DNA of 64,000 bases. Origin: Streptomyces cyaneochromogenes (lineage in GTDB: Bacteria; Actinomycetota; Actinomycetes; Streptomycetales; Streptomycetaceae). The stretch is taken from positions 7,006,001 through 7,070,000 of the forward strand of contig NZ_CP034539.1 of NCBI RefSeq assembly GCF_003963535.1. The letters are read 5' to 3'. Of this stretch, positions 44,171-54,470 are shown piece after piece. The translations under genes and the position numbers were made by a program. Numbering within the stretch: position 1 is the stretch's first letter; each line of letters opens with the position of its first letter. Under the pieces are notes generated by a model. The model did no database searches and had not been told where the DNA came from. It saw only the letters and a program-made list of their open reading frames with translations.

Positions 44171-44390
44171 TTCCTCCCCATCTGTCATCGGAACCTGAGA
44201 GGTTCGCCATGACCCGCGTAGGACGAGGTCACGGCTTGCACCTTGGGTGGAGCCACTGACGACGCAGCGGCCCGCTTTTCAGATGTGCCTCGCCCGCGCG
44301 GTAACGGGGCCTGAGAGATTCAAGGGAGGGACTTGCTCCTTCGGCGCCCCAGCGACGCACTGCTGCTGGGGACTCTCCCGCGCGGATTCA
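44171..44390 (-). promoter_or_regulatory. Tandem glycine riboswitch upstream of gcvT
   Basis: On the minus strand, aptamer 1 shows GGGAGAG, the hallmark GGCGCCGAAGGAGCAA (44332-44347) and TGAATCTCTCAGGCCCC. A linker of CTGAAAAG type leads to aptamer 2 with AAGGTGCAAGCC and GGCGAACCTCTCAGGTTCCGATGACAGA. The CTCTCAGG element in both halves is the glycine aptamer signature. It ends about 40 bases before the gcvT start. The mode (probably ON with glycine) is inferred from the family. Confidence 0.93.
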
Positions 44391-44610
44391 AACGGCCGGT
44401 ATGCAGTTGGCGCGCACATCATTGCACGCATCCCGGCGTCGCGGCAGGGGGGTCGGGTACAGGTGTCACACAGGGGCCACAGGGAAATACAGCACCCTGT
44501 AGCAGGCTTGTTGCGGTAAGAGAACGGAAACGAGAGACGCCGGGTATTACCTTCTCTTTACACTCGACGGGGAGGGGACTCGTGACCCGCCCCAGGGGAG
44601 GACGATCAAG
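44391..44610. promoter_or_regulatory. Divergent promoter region, riboswitch / P-loop ATPase gene
   Basis: 220 bases with no supported gene between the riboswitch and the divergent ATPase gene. The stretch near 44550-44565 (tattaccttctctttacac) is AT-richer and could hold a promoter. Confidence 0.3.
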
Positions 44611-45279
44611 GTGAAGAGGACCACGGCGTACGCCACGACCTCGGGCCTCGCGCTGCCGAAGCAGCCCACGACTCCCGTCCGGGAAGCGTGCGACGCGCGC
44701 CCGGCCCCCGTGGTCCGCGACCTGCGCGAGCGCTCCGGACACAGCCCGCACGCCCTGCTCTTCGGTCCCAAGGACCTCGTCGTGGTCACCGGTCTGCCCG
44801 GCAGCGGCAAGTCCACGCTGATGAAGCGGACCGTGAAGGGCGTCCGCATCGACTCCCAGGACACCCGGGACCGCTGGGAAGCCCGCATGCCCGGCTTCCT
44901 CCCCTACGGCCTCTACCGCCCCCTGGTCCGCCTCGCGCACTACGCCGGACTGCGCCGCGCCCTGCGCTCCGGCGCGGGCGTCGTCGTGCACGACTGCGGT
45001 ACGCAGGCCTGGGTGCGCGGCTGGCTGGCCCGCGAGGCCCGCCGCCGCGGCGGCACCCTGCACCTGCTGCTGCTCGACGTCACCCCGCACACGGCCCTGG
45101 AGGGCCAGCGCGAACGCGGCCGAGGCGTCTCGCGCTACGCCTTCCTGCGCCACCGCAGAGCGGCCTCCGGCCTGCTGCGCTCGGTGGAGAAGGGCGACCT
45201 GCCCCAGCGGTGCGGCTCGGCGGTGCTGATCGACAGGTCGGCGGCGGACGTACTGCGCCGGATCGGGTTCGTGGGCTGA
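44611..45279 (+). CDS. P-loop ATPase/kinase of unknown function
   Basis: Protein of 222 residues with a Walker A GLPGSGKS at 61-68 and a following RIDSQDTRDRW typical of zeta-toxin/kinase-like AAA_33 proteins that phosphorylate small substrates. GTG 44611 follows GGGGAGG with 8-nt spacing. No signal or membrane segment. No antitoxin-like gene is next to it, so a toxin role is not supported. Function unknown. Confidence 0.85.
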   Translation: MKRTTAYATTSGLALPKQPTTPVREACDARPAPVVRDLRERSGHSPHALLFGPKDLVVVTGLPGSGKSTLMKRTVKGVRIDSQDTRDRWEARMPGFLPYGLYRPLVRLAHYAGLRRALRSGAGVVVHDCGTQAWVRGWLAREARRRGGTLHLLLLDVTPHTALEGQRERGRGVSRYAFLRHRRAASGLLRSVEKGDLPQRCGSAVLIDRSAADVLRRIGFVG

Positions 45280-45401
45280 GCGGCCGCGGACCTGGCAGAT
45301 CTCGCCGACCTCACGGACCTCGCGGTCGCGGACCTGCGTGGGCCGGACACCCGATAGCCTTTTGAGCCACAGACGTGGTTCACAGCAGGCGGTCATTTCA
45401 G

Positions 45402-46193
45402 ATGGACTTCGCAGCGGATCTCCCCGCGGACTTCCCGGCACACGCACACCTCCACCCGCACGGCGGCTGGCCCGGCAACGAGCTGGAGGAGGTGCTCTCG
45501 GCCTCCCTCGGCATGCCGTCGGCGGGCGGCCGGATCATCGAGGTGCTGGGCCGCAGCTTCGTCTGGGTGCCCCTGCCCAACGGCGGCGGCCCGCACAGCG
45601 GCCCGCTGGACCTGCCCACGGTGCAGATCGAGGGCCAGGTGTACGTCCCGGTCTTCAGCTCCGAGGAACAGTTCCGCCAGGTCGTCGGCTCCCACATGTC
45701 GTACACCGTCGCCCCGGCGGTCGAGTTCGCCCGCGGCCTGCCCCCGCAGGTGGGCATCGCCGTGAACCCCGACGGCGTGGTCGGCGTCCCGCTGCCCCCG
45801 ACTGCGGTGGCCGAGCTGTGCCGCGTGGGCCGCACCCCGCTGGACGGCCTCACCACCGGCGGCCGCGTCAGGCTCTACGAGCCCGACTGGCAGGACGACC
45901 CGGTCGACTTCCTGGCCGCCGCCTCGGCCGAGTTCGCGGCGACCGGCGTGGTCGCGACGGCCCGTCGCTGCCTGGCGGCCATCGAGACGGCCGCCCCCGT
46001 GATGTTCATAGGCGTCGAACTCTCCCACTGGGAGGGCGACTTGCGAGCCGCCCCCATGGATGCCCTCGCCCGCACCCTGGGCCGCGTCCCGGCCCCGTGG
46101 CCGGTCAACCTGGTCCTGTTGGACGTGGCGCAGGATCCGGTGATCGACTGGATGCGCCAGAAGGTGCGTCCCTTTTACCAGCGGGATTTCTAG
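45402..46193 (+). CDS. SseB-like protein (enhanced serine sensitivity), first copy
   Basis: Protein of 263 residues with an SseB N-terminal domain (about 20-130) and SseB-type C-terminal part. E. coli SseB overproduction alters serine sensitivity, and its mechanism is unknown. ATG 45402 (MDFAADLPADFP) has AGGCGG 9 nt upstream; GTG 45375 would add nine residues. The location next to glyA/sdaA fits serine metabolism. It has a paralogue of identical predicted length just downstream. Confidence 0.85.
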   Translation: MDFAADLPADFPAHAHLHPHGGWPGNELEEVLSASLGMPSAGGRIIEVLGRSFVWVPLPNGGGPHSGPLDLPTVQIEGQVYVPVFSSEEQFRQVVGSHMSYTVAPAVEFARGLPPQVGIAVNPDGVVGVPLPPTAVAELCRVGRTPLDGLTTGGRVRLYEPDWQDDPVDFLAAASAEFAATGVVATARRCLAAIETAAPVMFIGVELSHWEGDLRAAPMDALARTLGRVPAPWPVNLVLLDVAQDPVIDWMRQKVRPFYQRDF

Positions 46194-46207
46194 CGTCCCT
46201 CGGGGCA

Positions 46208-46283
46208 GCGCCCCCAGGGGCGCGGGGCTGTATACATGTGCGGCTCCGCCGCGTGGGCGCGACCAGCCACAATGCACCCGCAC
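46208..46283 (-). repeat. Dispersed Streptomyces-type repeat, copy C (intergenic)
   Basis: Inverted copy of the element at 13109-13181 and 17570-17642. Read on the minus strand it runs gcgggtgcattgtggctggt ... cgcggcggagccgc ... agccccgcgcccct. It fills most of the gap between the two SseB genes. Confidence 0.85.
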
Positions 46284-46367
46284 TCGCGCACGCAGCACAA
46301 GTCCCGAGCTGCCGGGCGCCTAAGCTGTCACTCAACGCGAGGTAACTCTGAAGGGGCGGTACCACAG

Positions 46368-47159
46368 GTGAGCGCGAGCCTCAGCGGCAGCGTCGAGCAC
46401 ATGCTGCGCCAGGTGACGCCAGGGCGCTACGACGCCTACGAGGCCCTCCTGCGCGCGCTCGCGACCCCGTCCACCGGCCAGATCTGGATGCTGCTGTGGC
46501 ACGGGCAGGCCGGCTCCCCGGACGCCCAGTACGGAAACATGGAGGTCGAGGGCTACGGCTACGCCCCGTGCGTCACCTCCGCCCAGGAACTGTCGGCCAG
46601 CGGCTGGAACCGCTCGTACGAGGTCGTCGACGGAGTCGACGTGGCCCGCACCCTCTACCCGGACCACTACGGCCTGTGGCTGAACCCGCACGCCCCGGGC
46701 GGCGGCGTAGGCATTCCCTGGCTCGACCTGCGCCGCATCGCCACCGGCCTGGACCGCCAGCCCGCCGGTCCCCTCCGGCTGTCCGAACCCGGGATCGAGA
46801 TCCCGCAGTTCTACGCCCTGCTCGCACAGAACGCCCACCGCACGCCGGCCGTTCGCGCGCTGCGCCGTGCCTGGGTGCAGCCGGCGCTCGGTGCGCCGTA
46901 TCTCGCCATCGGGCTCGACGTGTACGACACCAGCCCGCCCGCCGTGGACTCGGTGCGCTCGATGATGTCGCAGTCGATCGGCGCGGTCCCGGACGGGCTG
47001 CCCGTCTCGACCGTGGCGATGTCCGACGAGTGCGACCCGGTCGCCATGTGGATGCGCGCCAACGGCCGCCCCTTCTACGACCGCGAGGCACACGCCCCCG
47101 CCCCCGCACAGGCTCCGGCGGCCGGTTACGGCTACCCACCGGCACAGGGGCGTTACTGA
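46368..47159 (+). CDS. SseB-like protein, second copy
   Basis: Protein of 263 residues, same predicted length as the first copy and the same domain order, but with clearly diverged sequence. It ends in a Pro/Ala/Tyr-rich tail (APAPAQAPAAGYGYPP). GTG 46368 follows AAGGGGCGG. The intervening repeat does not obviously prevent co-transcription. Inferred to act in the same process as its neighbour. Confidence 0.83.
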   Translation: MSASLSGSVEHMLRQVTPGRYDAYEALLRALATPSTGQIWMLLWHGQAGSPDAQYGNMEVEGYGYAPCVTSAQELSASGWNRSYEVVDGVDVARTLYPDHYGLWLNPHAPGGGVGIPWLDLRRIATGLDRQPAGPLRLSEPGIEIPQFYALLAQNAHRTPAVRALRRAWVQPALGAPYLAIGLDVYDTSPPAVDSVRSMMSQSIGAVPDGLPVSTVAMSDECDPVAMWMRANGRPFYDREAHAPAPAQAPAAGYGYPPAQGRY

Positions 47160-47520
47160 TCATCATCGGCTAACCTACTGTTCAGTCGGCAGGCCGGTTG
47201 TCGTAGGTCCGAACGGCCGTCAACTTCGCTTTCCGAGGCAGATCTTCGCGCGTAGATGCGATCGGAAGGTCCTAGTCCGCCCTCATACGCCCCAGCTGGC
47301 ACGCGTCCGGCGGTCGTTACCTCCTGTTCGGATAACGGAACCCCCCTGCCAGCATCACGGTTACGCATACTTTCCTCGCCAACTCTGGCAACAGATCGCC
47401 AAAGCATTGAAGACTCCCGGCAAGACACGGGCCGGTCGGTCCTGTGTGCGAGTTGGAGCAACCGCTACCGCGGCAGCCAGGGGGGTCGGCAACCGCCGGC
47501 CGAGAGGGGTCAATCTCACA
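47160..47520. promoter_or_regulatory. Upstream region of the oligopeptide importer operon
   Basis: 360 bases with no supported gene. It should contain the operon promoter. I see no clear operator or RNA element. A GAGAGGGG lies about 15 nt before the GTG at 47521. Confidence 0.3.
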
Positions 47521-48519
47521 GTGACGGCACCGATCGAGACCAGCGGATCGCAGGCCGAGGCCCAACCCGAGGCCGTGCTGAAGGGCGTCGAGTCCAAGCG
47601 GATCGAGGGACGGTCTCTCGGGCGGATCGCCTGGACCCGCTTCAAGCGCGACAAGGTGGCGGTGGCGGGCGGCATCGTTGTCGTGCTGCTGATCCTGACG
47701 GCCGCTCTCTCCCGGCCGCTGCAGTCGATGCTCGGGCTGGACCCGAACGCCTTCAACCAGGACCTGATCGACCCCAACACCTCGCTGCCCAAGGGCGACT
47801 TCGGCGGGATGAGCTGGGATCACCCGCTGGGTGTCGAGCCGAAGTTCGGCCGGGACATCCTCGCGCGCATCCTGGAGGGCTCCTGGGTCTCCCTGGTCGT
47901 CGCCTTCGGTGCGACGATCCTGTCCAACGTGATCGGGACGGTGCTCGGCCTGATCGCCGGGTACTACGGCGGGCGGGTCGACGCCATCGTCAGCCGCCTC
48001 ATGGACACCTTCCTCGCGTTCCCGCTGCTCCTCTTCGCCATCGCCATCTCCGCGACGCTCCAGGGCGGCGCCTTCGGCCTCGAAGGGCTGCCCCTGCACA
48101 TCTCGGTGCTCATCTTCGTCATCGGGTTCTTCAACTGGCCGTACATGGGGCGCATCGTGCGCGGTCAGACCCTGGCGCTGCGCGAGCGGGAGTTCGTCGA
48201 CGCCTCCCGGGGGATGGGGGCCGGCGGCCCGTACATCCTCTTCAAGGAACTGCTGCCGAACCTCGTCGCGCCGATCATCGTCTACTCGACGCTGCTCATC
48301 CCGACGAACATCCTCTTCGAGGCCTCGCTGAGCTTCCTCGGTGTGGGTATTCAGCCGCCCCAGGCTTCCTGGGGAGGAATGCTCAACCAGGCCGTCGACT
48401 TCTTCGAGGTCGACCCGCAATACATGATCGTTCCCGGCCTGGCGATCTTCATCACGGTGCTGGCCTTCAACCTCCTCGGTGACGGCCTCCGGGACGCACT
48501 GGACCCCCGCAGCCGCTGA
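47521..48519 (+). CDS. Oligopeptide ABC importer permease (OppC/DppC type)
   Basis: Membrane permease of 332 residues with a cytosolic N-terminus of about 50 residues and about six hydrophobic segments. The EAA-type loop SRGMGAGGPYILFKELLPN marks the ATPase-contact site of the DppC family. GTG 47521 (VTAPIETSG) is chosen; its ribosome site is weak. Unusually, this permease gene precedes the binding protein, while the second permease follows it. Confidence 0.92.
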   Translation: MTAPIETSGSQAEAQPEAVLKGVESKRIEGRSLGRIAWTRFKRDKVAVAGGIVVVLLILTAALSRPLQSMLGLDPNAFNQDLIDPNTSLPKGDFGGMSWDHPLGVEPKFGRDILARILEGSWVSLVVAFGATILSNVIGTVLGLIAGYYGGRVDAIVSRLMDTFLAFPLLLFAIAISATLQGGAFGLEGLPLHISVLIFVIGFFNWPYMGRIVRGQTLALREREFVDASRGMGAGGPYILFKELLPNLVAPIIVYSTLLIPTNILFEASLSFLGVGIQPPQASWGGMLNQAVDFFEVDPQYMIVPGLAIFITVLAFNLLGDGLRDALDPRSR

Positions 48520-48595
48520 CGTCCGCGGTCGCGACACCCGGCTGCGACCCGACGTCCCACCCAAGTATCCAACTACGAAGGGGAATCCGACCATC

Positions 48596-50350
48596 ATGCG
48601 AAGGTCAGCAATGGCCGCAGTTGCGGTCGCCAGTAGCGCCGGCCTGCTTCTCGCGGGCTGCAGCAAGGCCGACGAAGGCACCGACACGCCCAAGGGCGCC
48701 GGCGTCAACGCCGCGACCAAAGCAGTGGTGAACGAGTCCACCCACAAGGGCGGCACGGTCACCTACGCGAGCTCCGACGCTCCCGAGTCCCTGGACCCGG
48801 GCAACATGTACTACGCCTACGGCTACAACTTCAGCCGCCTCTACGCGCGTCCTTTGATGACCTTCAAGCCCGCCCCCGGCGAGGCGGGCAACGAACTCGT
48901 CCCGGACCTCGCCGAGAGCGCGGGCACGCCCAGCGACGGCGGCAAGACCTGGACGTACAAGATCCGCCAGGGCGTCAAGTACGAGGACGGGACCGCGGTC
49001 ACCTCGAAAGACGTCAAGTACGCCGTGGAGCGCTCGAACTTCGCGCGTGACGTGCTCTCCCTCGGCCCGAACTACTTCCAGCAGCTGCTGGACGACCCGG
49101 ACAAGTACAAGGGCCCCTACAAGGACAAGAGCGAAAAGGGCATCTCGTCCATCGAGACCCCGGACGACCAGACGATCGTCTTCCACCTGAACAAGGCCTT
49201 CTCCGAGTTCGACTTCCTGGTCAGTGCCCCGCAGACGGCCCCGGTGCCGCGGGCCAAGGACACGGGTGTGGACTACACCAAGAAGGTCATCTCCTCCGGC
49301 TCGTACAAGTTCGAGAAGTACGAGGAGGGCAAGCAGATCGTCCTGGTCCGCAACCCCGAGTGGGACGCCAAGACGGACCCGCTGCGCAAGCAGTACCCGG
49401 ACAAGATCGTGGTGAACCTCAAGGTCAACAAGGCCACGATCGACAAGGACGTGATGTCCGGGGCCACCATGATCGACATCCAGGGAACCGGTGTCGACGC
49501 GCAGACCCAGGCGCAGATCCTGAACGACAAGGATCAGATGGCCAACACGGACAACGCGCTGGGCGGTCGCCTCATCTACACGGCGATCAACACCAAGCTG
49601 GCGCCGTTCGACAACGTCGAGTGCCGCAAGGCCGTCGAGTACGCGATCGACAAGACCGCCGTGCAGACCGCGATGGGCGGCCCGATCCGCGGTGACATCG
49701 CCACCACGGTCCTGCCCACCGATGTCTCGGGCTACGAGAAGGCCGACCTGTACGCCACCAAGGACAGCAAGGGTGACGTGGCCAAGGCCAAGGAGCACCT
49801 GAAGGCCTGCGGCAAGGAGGGCGGCTTCAAGACCTCCATCTCGGCCCGCACGGACCGGCAGGGCGAGGTCGACGCGGCCACGGCGATCGTCGGCGCGCTG
49901 AAGAAGGTCGGCATCGACGCGGACATCAAGCAGTACCCGTCCGGCAAGTACTTCTCCGACTACGCGGGCGTGCCCAACTTCGACAAGAAGAACAACATCG
50001 GCCTGATGATGATGCAGTGGGGCGCCGACTGGCCCACCGGCTACGGCTTCCTGCAGCAGATCCTGCACGGCAAGGCCATCAGCCAGTCCGGTAACACCAA
50101 CCTGTCCCAGCTGGACAACCCCGAGATCAACAAGCTGCTGGACGAGGCGATCGGCAACACCGACGAGGCCGCGCGCACCAAGGCGTACACCGAGGTCGAC
50201 CAGATGGCCATGGAGCAGGCCGCCATCGTGCCGCTGACCTACTTCAAGGTCCTGCTGTACCGCACGCCGCACGCCACCAACCTGGTGTCGACGTCCGCCT
50301 TCAGCGGTCAGTACGACTACCTCAACGTCGGCACCACCGAGAAGAAGTAG
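48596..50350 (+). CDS. Oligopeptide-binding lipoprotein (SBP family 5)
   Basis: Extracellular substrate-binding lipoprotein of 584 residues, lipobox ending at Cys22 (LLAGC). The SBP_bac_5 pattern includes KGGTVTYASSDAPESLDPG near the mature N-terminus. Lys/Asp-rich surface. ATG 48596 follows AAGGGGA. A 12-bp perfect hairpin just behind the stop probably stabilises this transcript segment, giving excess binding protein over permease. Confidence 0.94.
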   Translation: MRRSAMAAVAVASSAGLLLAGCSKADEGTDTPKGAGVNAATKAVVNESTHKGGTVTYASSDAPESLDPGNMYYAYGYNFSRLYARPLMTFKPAPGEAGNELVPDLAESAGTPSDGGKTWTYKIRQGVKYEDGTAVTSKDVKYAVERSNFARDVLSLGPNYFQQLLDDPDKYKGPYKDKSEKGISSIETPDDQTIVFHLNKAFSEFDFLVSAPQTAPVPRAKDTGVDYTKKVISSGSYKFEKYEEGKQIVLVRNPEWDAKTDPLRKQYPDKIVVNLKVNKATIDKDVMSGATMIDIQGTGVDAQTQAQILNDKDQMANTDNALGGRLIYTAINTKLAPFDNVECRKAVEYAIDKTAVQTAMGGPIRGDIATTVLPTDVSGYEKADLYATKDSKGDVAKAKEHLKACGKEGGFKTSISARTDRQGEVDAATAIVGALKKVGIDADIKQYPSGKYFSDYAGVPNFDKKNNIGLMMMQWGADWPTGYGFLQQILHGKAISQSGNTNLSQLDNPEINKLLDEAIGNTDEAARTKAYTEVDQMAMEQAAIVPLTYFKVLLYRTPHATNLVSTSAFSGQYDYLNVGTTEKK

Positions 50351-50374
50351 CCCCGGAAGGCAGGTGAAGGCATT

Positions 50375-50406
50375 GGCGCCCGCGGGGTTTGTCACCCGCG
50401 GGCGCC
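50375..50406 (+). other. Intercistronic hairpin after the binding-protein gene
   Basis: Perfect 12-bp stem ggcgcccgcggg / cccgcgggcgcc (50375-50386, 50395-50406) with an 8-nt loop, between the binding-protein stop and the next permease start. It may act as an mRNA stabiliser or partial terminator. Confidence 0.75.
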
Positions 50407-50419
50407 GGCGCCGGTCCTC

Positions 50420-51427
50420 GTGATCTCGTACATCATCCGCCGGACGATCGCGGCGGTGATCCTGCTGCTCGTCGTCACCGCGGTCACCTTCGGCATCTTC
50501 TTCATCCTGCCGAAGCTTGCAGGACAGACCGCCGACCAACTGGCCCAGCAGTACATCGGCAAGAACCCCACGCCCGAGGACATCGCGGCGGTCAAGCGCA
50601 ACCTCGGCCTGGACCAGCCGGTCTACGTCCAGTACTGGGACTTCATCAAGGGGATCGTCTCCGGTGCCACGTACGACATCGGCCCCACCACGGTCCGCTG
50701 TGACGCCCCGTGCTTCGGCTACTCCTTCAAGGACCACATCGAGGTCTGGCCGCAGCTGACCCAACGGCTGCCGGTCACCCTCTCGCTGGCCCTCGGCGCC
50801 GCCGTGCTGTGGCTCGTCGGTGGTATCGCGGCGGGTGTCATCTCCGCGCTCAAGCCGGGCTCGTTCTTCGACCGGTCCGCCATGGGCGTGGCGCTCGCGG
50901 GCGTCTCCCTGCCCATGTTCTTCACCGGGCAGCTGGCCCTGCTGCTGTTCAGCTATCAGCTGGAGATCTTCGGCAGAACCTATGTGCCCTTCACGGAGAA
51001 CCCCTCCCAGTGGGCCAACACCCTGTTCCTGCCGTGGTGTTCGCTGGCACTGCTCTACTCGGCCATCTACGCCCGGCTCACCCGCTCGGGCATGCTGGAG
51101 ACGATGAACGAGGACTTCATCCGCACCGCACGGGCCAAGGGCCTGCGCGAGCGCAAGGTGGTCGTCCGGCACGGTCTGCGGGCCGCGCTGACCCCGCTGG
51201 TGACGGTCTTCGGCATGGATATCGGCCTGCTGCTCGGCGGCGCCGTCATCACCGAGACGGTGTTCTCCCTGCACGGCATCGGCGAGTACGCGGTCCAGGC
51301 GATCACCGCCAACGACCTTCCCCCGATCCTCGGGGTGACGCTCCTCGCGGCGTTCTTCGTCGTCTTCATGAACCTTGTGGTGGACCTGCTGTACGCCACG
51401 ATCGACCCGCGGGTGAGGCTCTCGTGA
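50420..51427 (+). CDS. Oligopeptide ABC importer permease (OppB/DppB type)
   Basis: Membrane permease of 335 residues with about six hydrophobic segments and an EAA loop (FIRTARAKGLRERKVVVRHGLRAALTP). The N-terminal MISYIIRRTIAAVILLLVVT is typical of DppB. GTG 50420 lies only 13 bases behind the hairpin and has no clear Shine-Dalgarno, so its translation may be low or coupled. Overlaps the next gene by 4 bases (GTGA). Confidence 0.93.
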   Translation: MISYIIRRTIAAVILLLVVTAVTFGIFFILPKLAGQTADQLAQQYIGKNPTPEDIAAVKRNLGLDQPVYVQYWDFIKGIVSGATYDIGPTTVRCDAPCFGYSFKDHIEVWPQLTQRLPVTLSLALGAAVLWLVGGIAAGVISALKPGSFFDRSAMGVALAGVSLPMFFTGQLALLLFSYQLEIFGRTYVPFTENPSQWANTLFLPWCSLALLYSAIYARLTRSGMLETMNEDFIRTARAKGLRERKVVVRHGLRAALTPLVTVFGMDIGLLLGGAVITETVFSLHGIGEYAVQAITANDLPPILGVTLLAAFFVVFMNLVVDLLYATIDPRVRLS

Positions 51428-52514
51428 CCGACCTGACCAAGAGCGGTGCCGCCGTGGGCGAGCCCGCACGCACCGGTGCCGCTCCCGAGACGTTCCTCGA
51501 AGTGCGCGACCTCAAGGTGCACTTCCCGACCGACGACGGCCTCGTCAAGTCCGTCGACGGTCTCTCCTTCCAGCTGGAGAAGGGCAAGACCCTCGGCATC
51601 GTGGGCGAGTCCGGCTCCGGCAAGTCCGTGACCTCGCTGGCCATCATGGGCCTGCACCGGCTCGGCAACCGCGGCAAGAACGTGCGGATGTCCGGCGAGA
51701 TCTGGCTCGACGGCAAGGAACTCGTCGCGGCGAGCCCCGACGAGGTGCGCCGGCTGCGCGGCCGCGACATGGCGATGATCTTCCAGGACCCGCTGTCCGC
51801 GATGCACCCGTACTACACGGTCGGCAACCAGATCGTGGAGGCGTACCGGGTCCACAACGACGTCGACAAGAAGACCGCCCGCAAACGCGCCGTCGAACTC
51901 CTCGACCGCGTCGGCATCCCCGAGCCGGACAAGCGCGTCGACAGCTATCCGCACGAGTTCTCCGGCGGTATGCGCCAGCGCGCCATGATCGCCATGGCCC
52001 TGGTCAACAACCCCGAGCTGCTGATCGCGGACGAGCCGACCACCGCGCTCGACGTGACCGTGCAGGCGCAGATCCTGGACCTCATCCGGGATCTGCAGAA
52101 GGAGTTCGGCTCCGCGGTCATCATCATCACGCACGACCTCGGCGTGGTCGCCGAGATCGCCGACGACATCCTGGTGATGTACGGCGGACGCTGCGTGGAA
52201 CGCGGACCCGTGGACAAGATCTTCTACGAGCCGTCGCACCCCTACACCTGGGGCCTGCTCGGTTCGATGCCGCGCATCGACCGCGCTCAGACCGAGCGGC
52301 TCATCCCGGTCAAGGGCCAGCCGCCCAGCCTCATCAACGTCCCCTCGGGATGCGCGTTCAACCCGCGCTGCCCGTATGCGGATGTCCCCAAGGGCGGGAT
52401 CACCCGCACCGAGCGCCCCGAGCTGCGCGAGGTGGGCAGCAGGCACTTCACCGCCTGCCACCTCTCGCAGGAGGACCGCAGCCGGATCTGGACCGAAGAG
52501 ATTGCGCCGAAGCT

Positions 52515-52518
<4 letters not shown>
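51424..52518 (+). CDS. Oligopeptide ABC importer ATPase (OppD/DppD type)
   Basis: ATPase of 364 residues: Walker A GESGSGKS (61-68), signature FSGGMRQR, Walker B LLIADEP and the C-terminal oligopeptide domain with cysteines in CAFNPRCPYAD and ACHL, typical of the Dpp/Opp D subunit. Start GTG 51424 overlaps the permease stop; the stop overlaps the next gene (GTGA), so all ATPase and permease genes are coupled. Confidence 0.95.
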
Positions 52519-53750
<1,232 letters not shown>

Positions 53751-53759
53751 CCCAAGCCG

Positions 53760-53790
53760 GGCCCCCGCCTTCCTTTGCAAGGCGGGGGCC
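53760..53790 (+). terminator. Terminator of the oligopeptide importer operon
   Basis: Perfect 12-bp stem (53760-53771 with 53779-53790), 7-nt loop, followed by ttgtg, 10 bases past the operon's last stop. Confidence 0.9.
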
Positions 53791-53813
53791 TTGTGCTGCG
53801 CAAGAATGTACGG

Positions 53814-54470
53814 GTGCTCCAGCAACTGTTCAGCCCGTCCGTCCAGCACACGCTCGACCTGATCGGCATCTTCGTCTTCGCGATCTCCGGCGCCCTGCTG
53901 GCCGTCCGCAAGAACTTCGACGTCTTCGGCATCGCCGTCCTCGCCGAGGTCACCGCCCTGGGCGGCGGGCTGTTCCGGGACGTGGTCATCGGTGCCGTGC
54001 CCCCGGCCGCCTTCACGGATCTCGGGTACTTCCTCACCCCGCTGCTCGCCGCGCTCCTCGTCTTCTTCCTCCACCCGCACGTGGAGCGCATCCAGACCGG
54101 CGTGAACGTCTTCGACGCGGCGGGCCTCGGCCTGTTCTGCGTCGCCGGGACGACGAAGGCGTACGAGTACGGCCTCGGCCTCACCGCGTCCGCCTGCCTC
54201 GGCCTCGCGACCGCCGTGGGCGGCGGTGTGCTGCGCGACGTCCTGGCCAACGAGGTGCCGTCACTGCTGCGCTGGGACCGCGACCTGTACGCGGTCCCGG
54301 CGATGGTCGGCGCCACGATGGTCGTCCTGTGTATCCGCTACGACGCCCTGACCCCGCTCACCAGCGCTTTCGCGGCCGTCACGGCCTTCGTGCTGCGTCT
54401 GCTGGCGATGCGGTACCACTGGCGAGCTCCGCGTGCCTGGAACCGGCGCTCGACGGTGCGAGAGGAGTAG
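53814..54470 (+). CDS. TRIC-type cation channel family membrane protein
   Basis: Integral membrane protein of 218 residues built of two similar halves of about three helices, each with the signature GGGLFRD / GGGVLRD followed by a Pro-containing segment, the pattern of bacterial TRIC (UPF0126, YadS-like) proteins. It probably acts as a potassium-permeable trimeric channel. GTG 53814 (VLQQLFSPSVQHTLDLIGIF) gives the family N-terminus; the start lies 23 bases past the terminator, so the transcript may have almost no leader. Its 3' end overlaps the convergent esterase gene by 92 bases. Confidence 0.88.
   Translation: MLQQLFSPSVQHTLDLIGIFVFAISGALLAVRKNFDVFGIAVLAEVTALGGGLFRDVVIGAVPPAAFTDLGYFLTPLLAALLVFFLHPHVERIQTGVNVFDAAGLGLFCVAGTTKAYEYGLGLTASACLGLATAVGGGVLRDVLANEVPSLLRWDRDLYAVPAMVGATMVVLCIRYDALTPLTSAFAAVTAFVLRLLAMRYHWRAPRAWNRRSTVREE

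Noticed and set aside
44611..45279. Zeta-toxin system
   Set aside because: The P-loop protein resembles that fold only generally and no antitoxin gene is adjacent.
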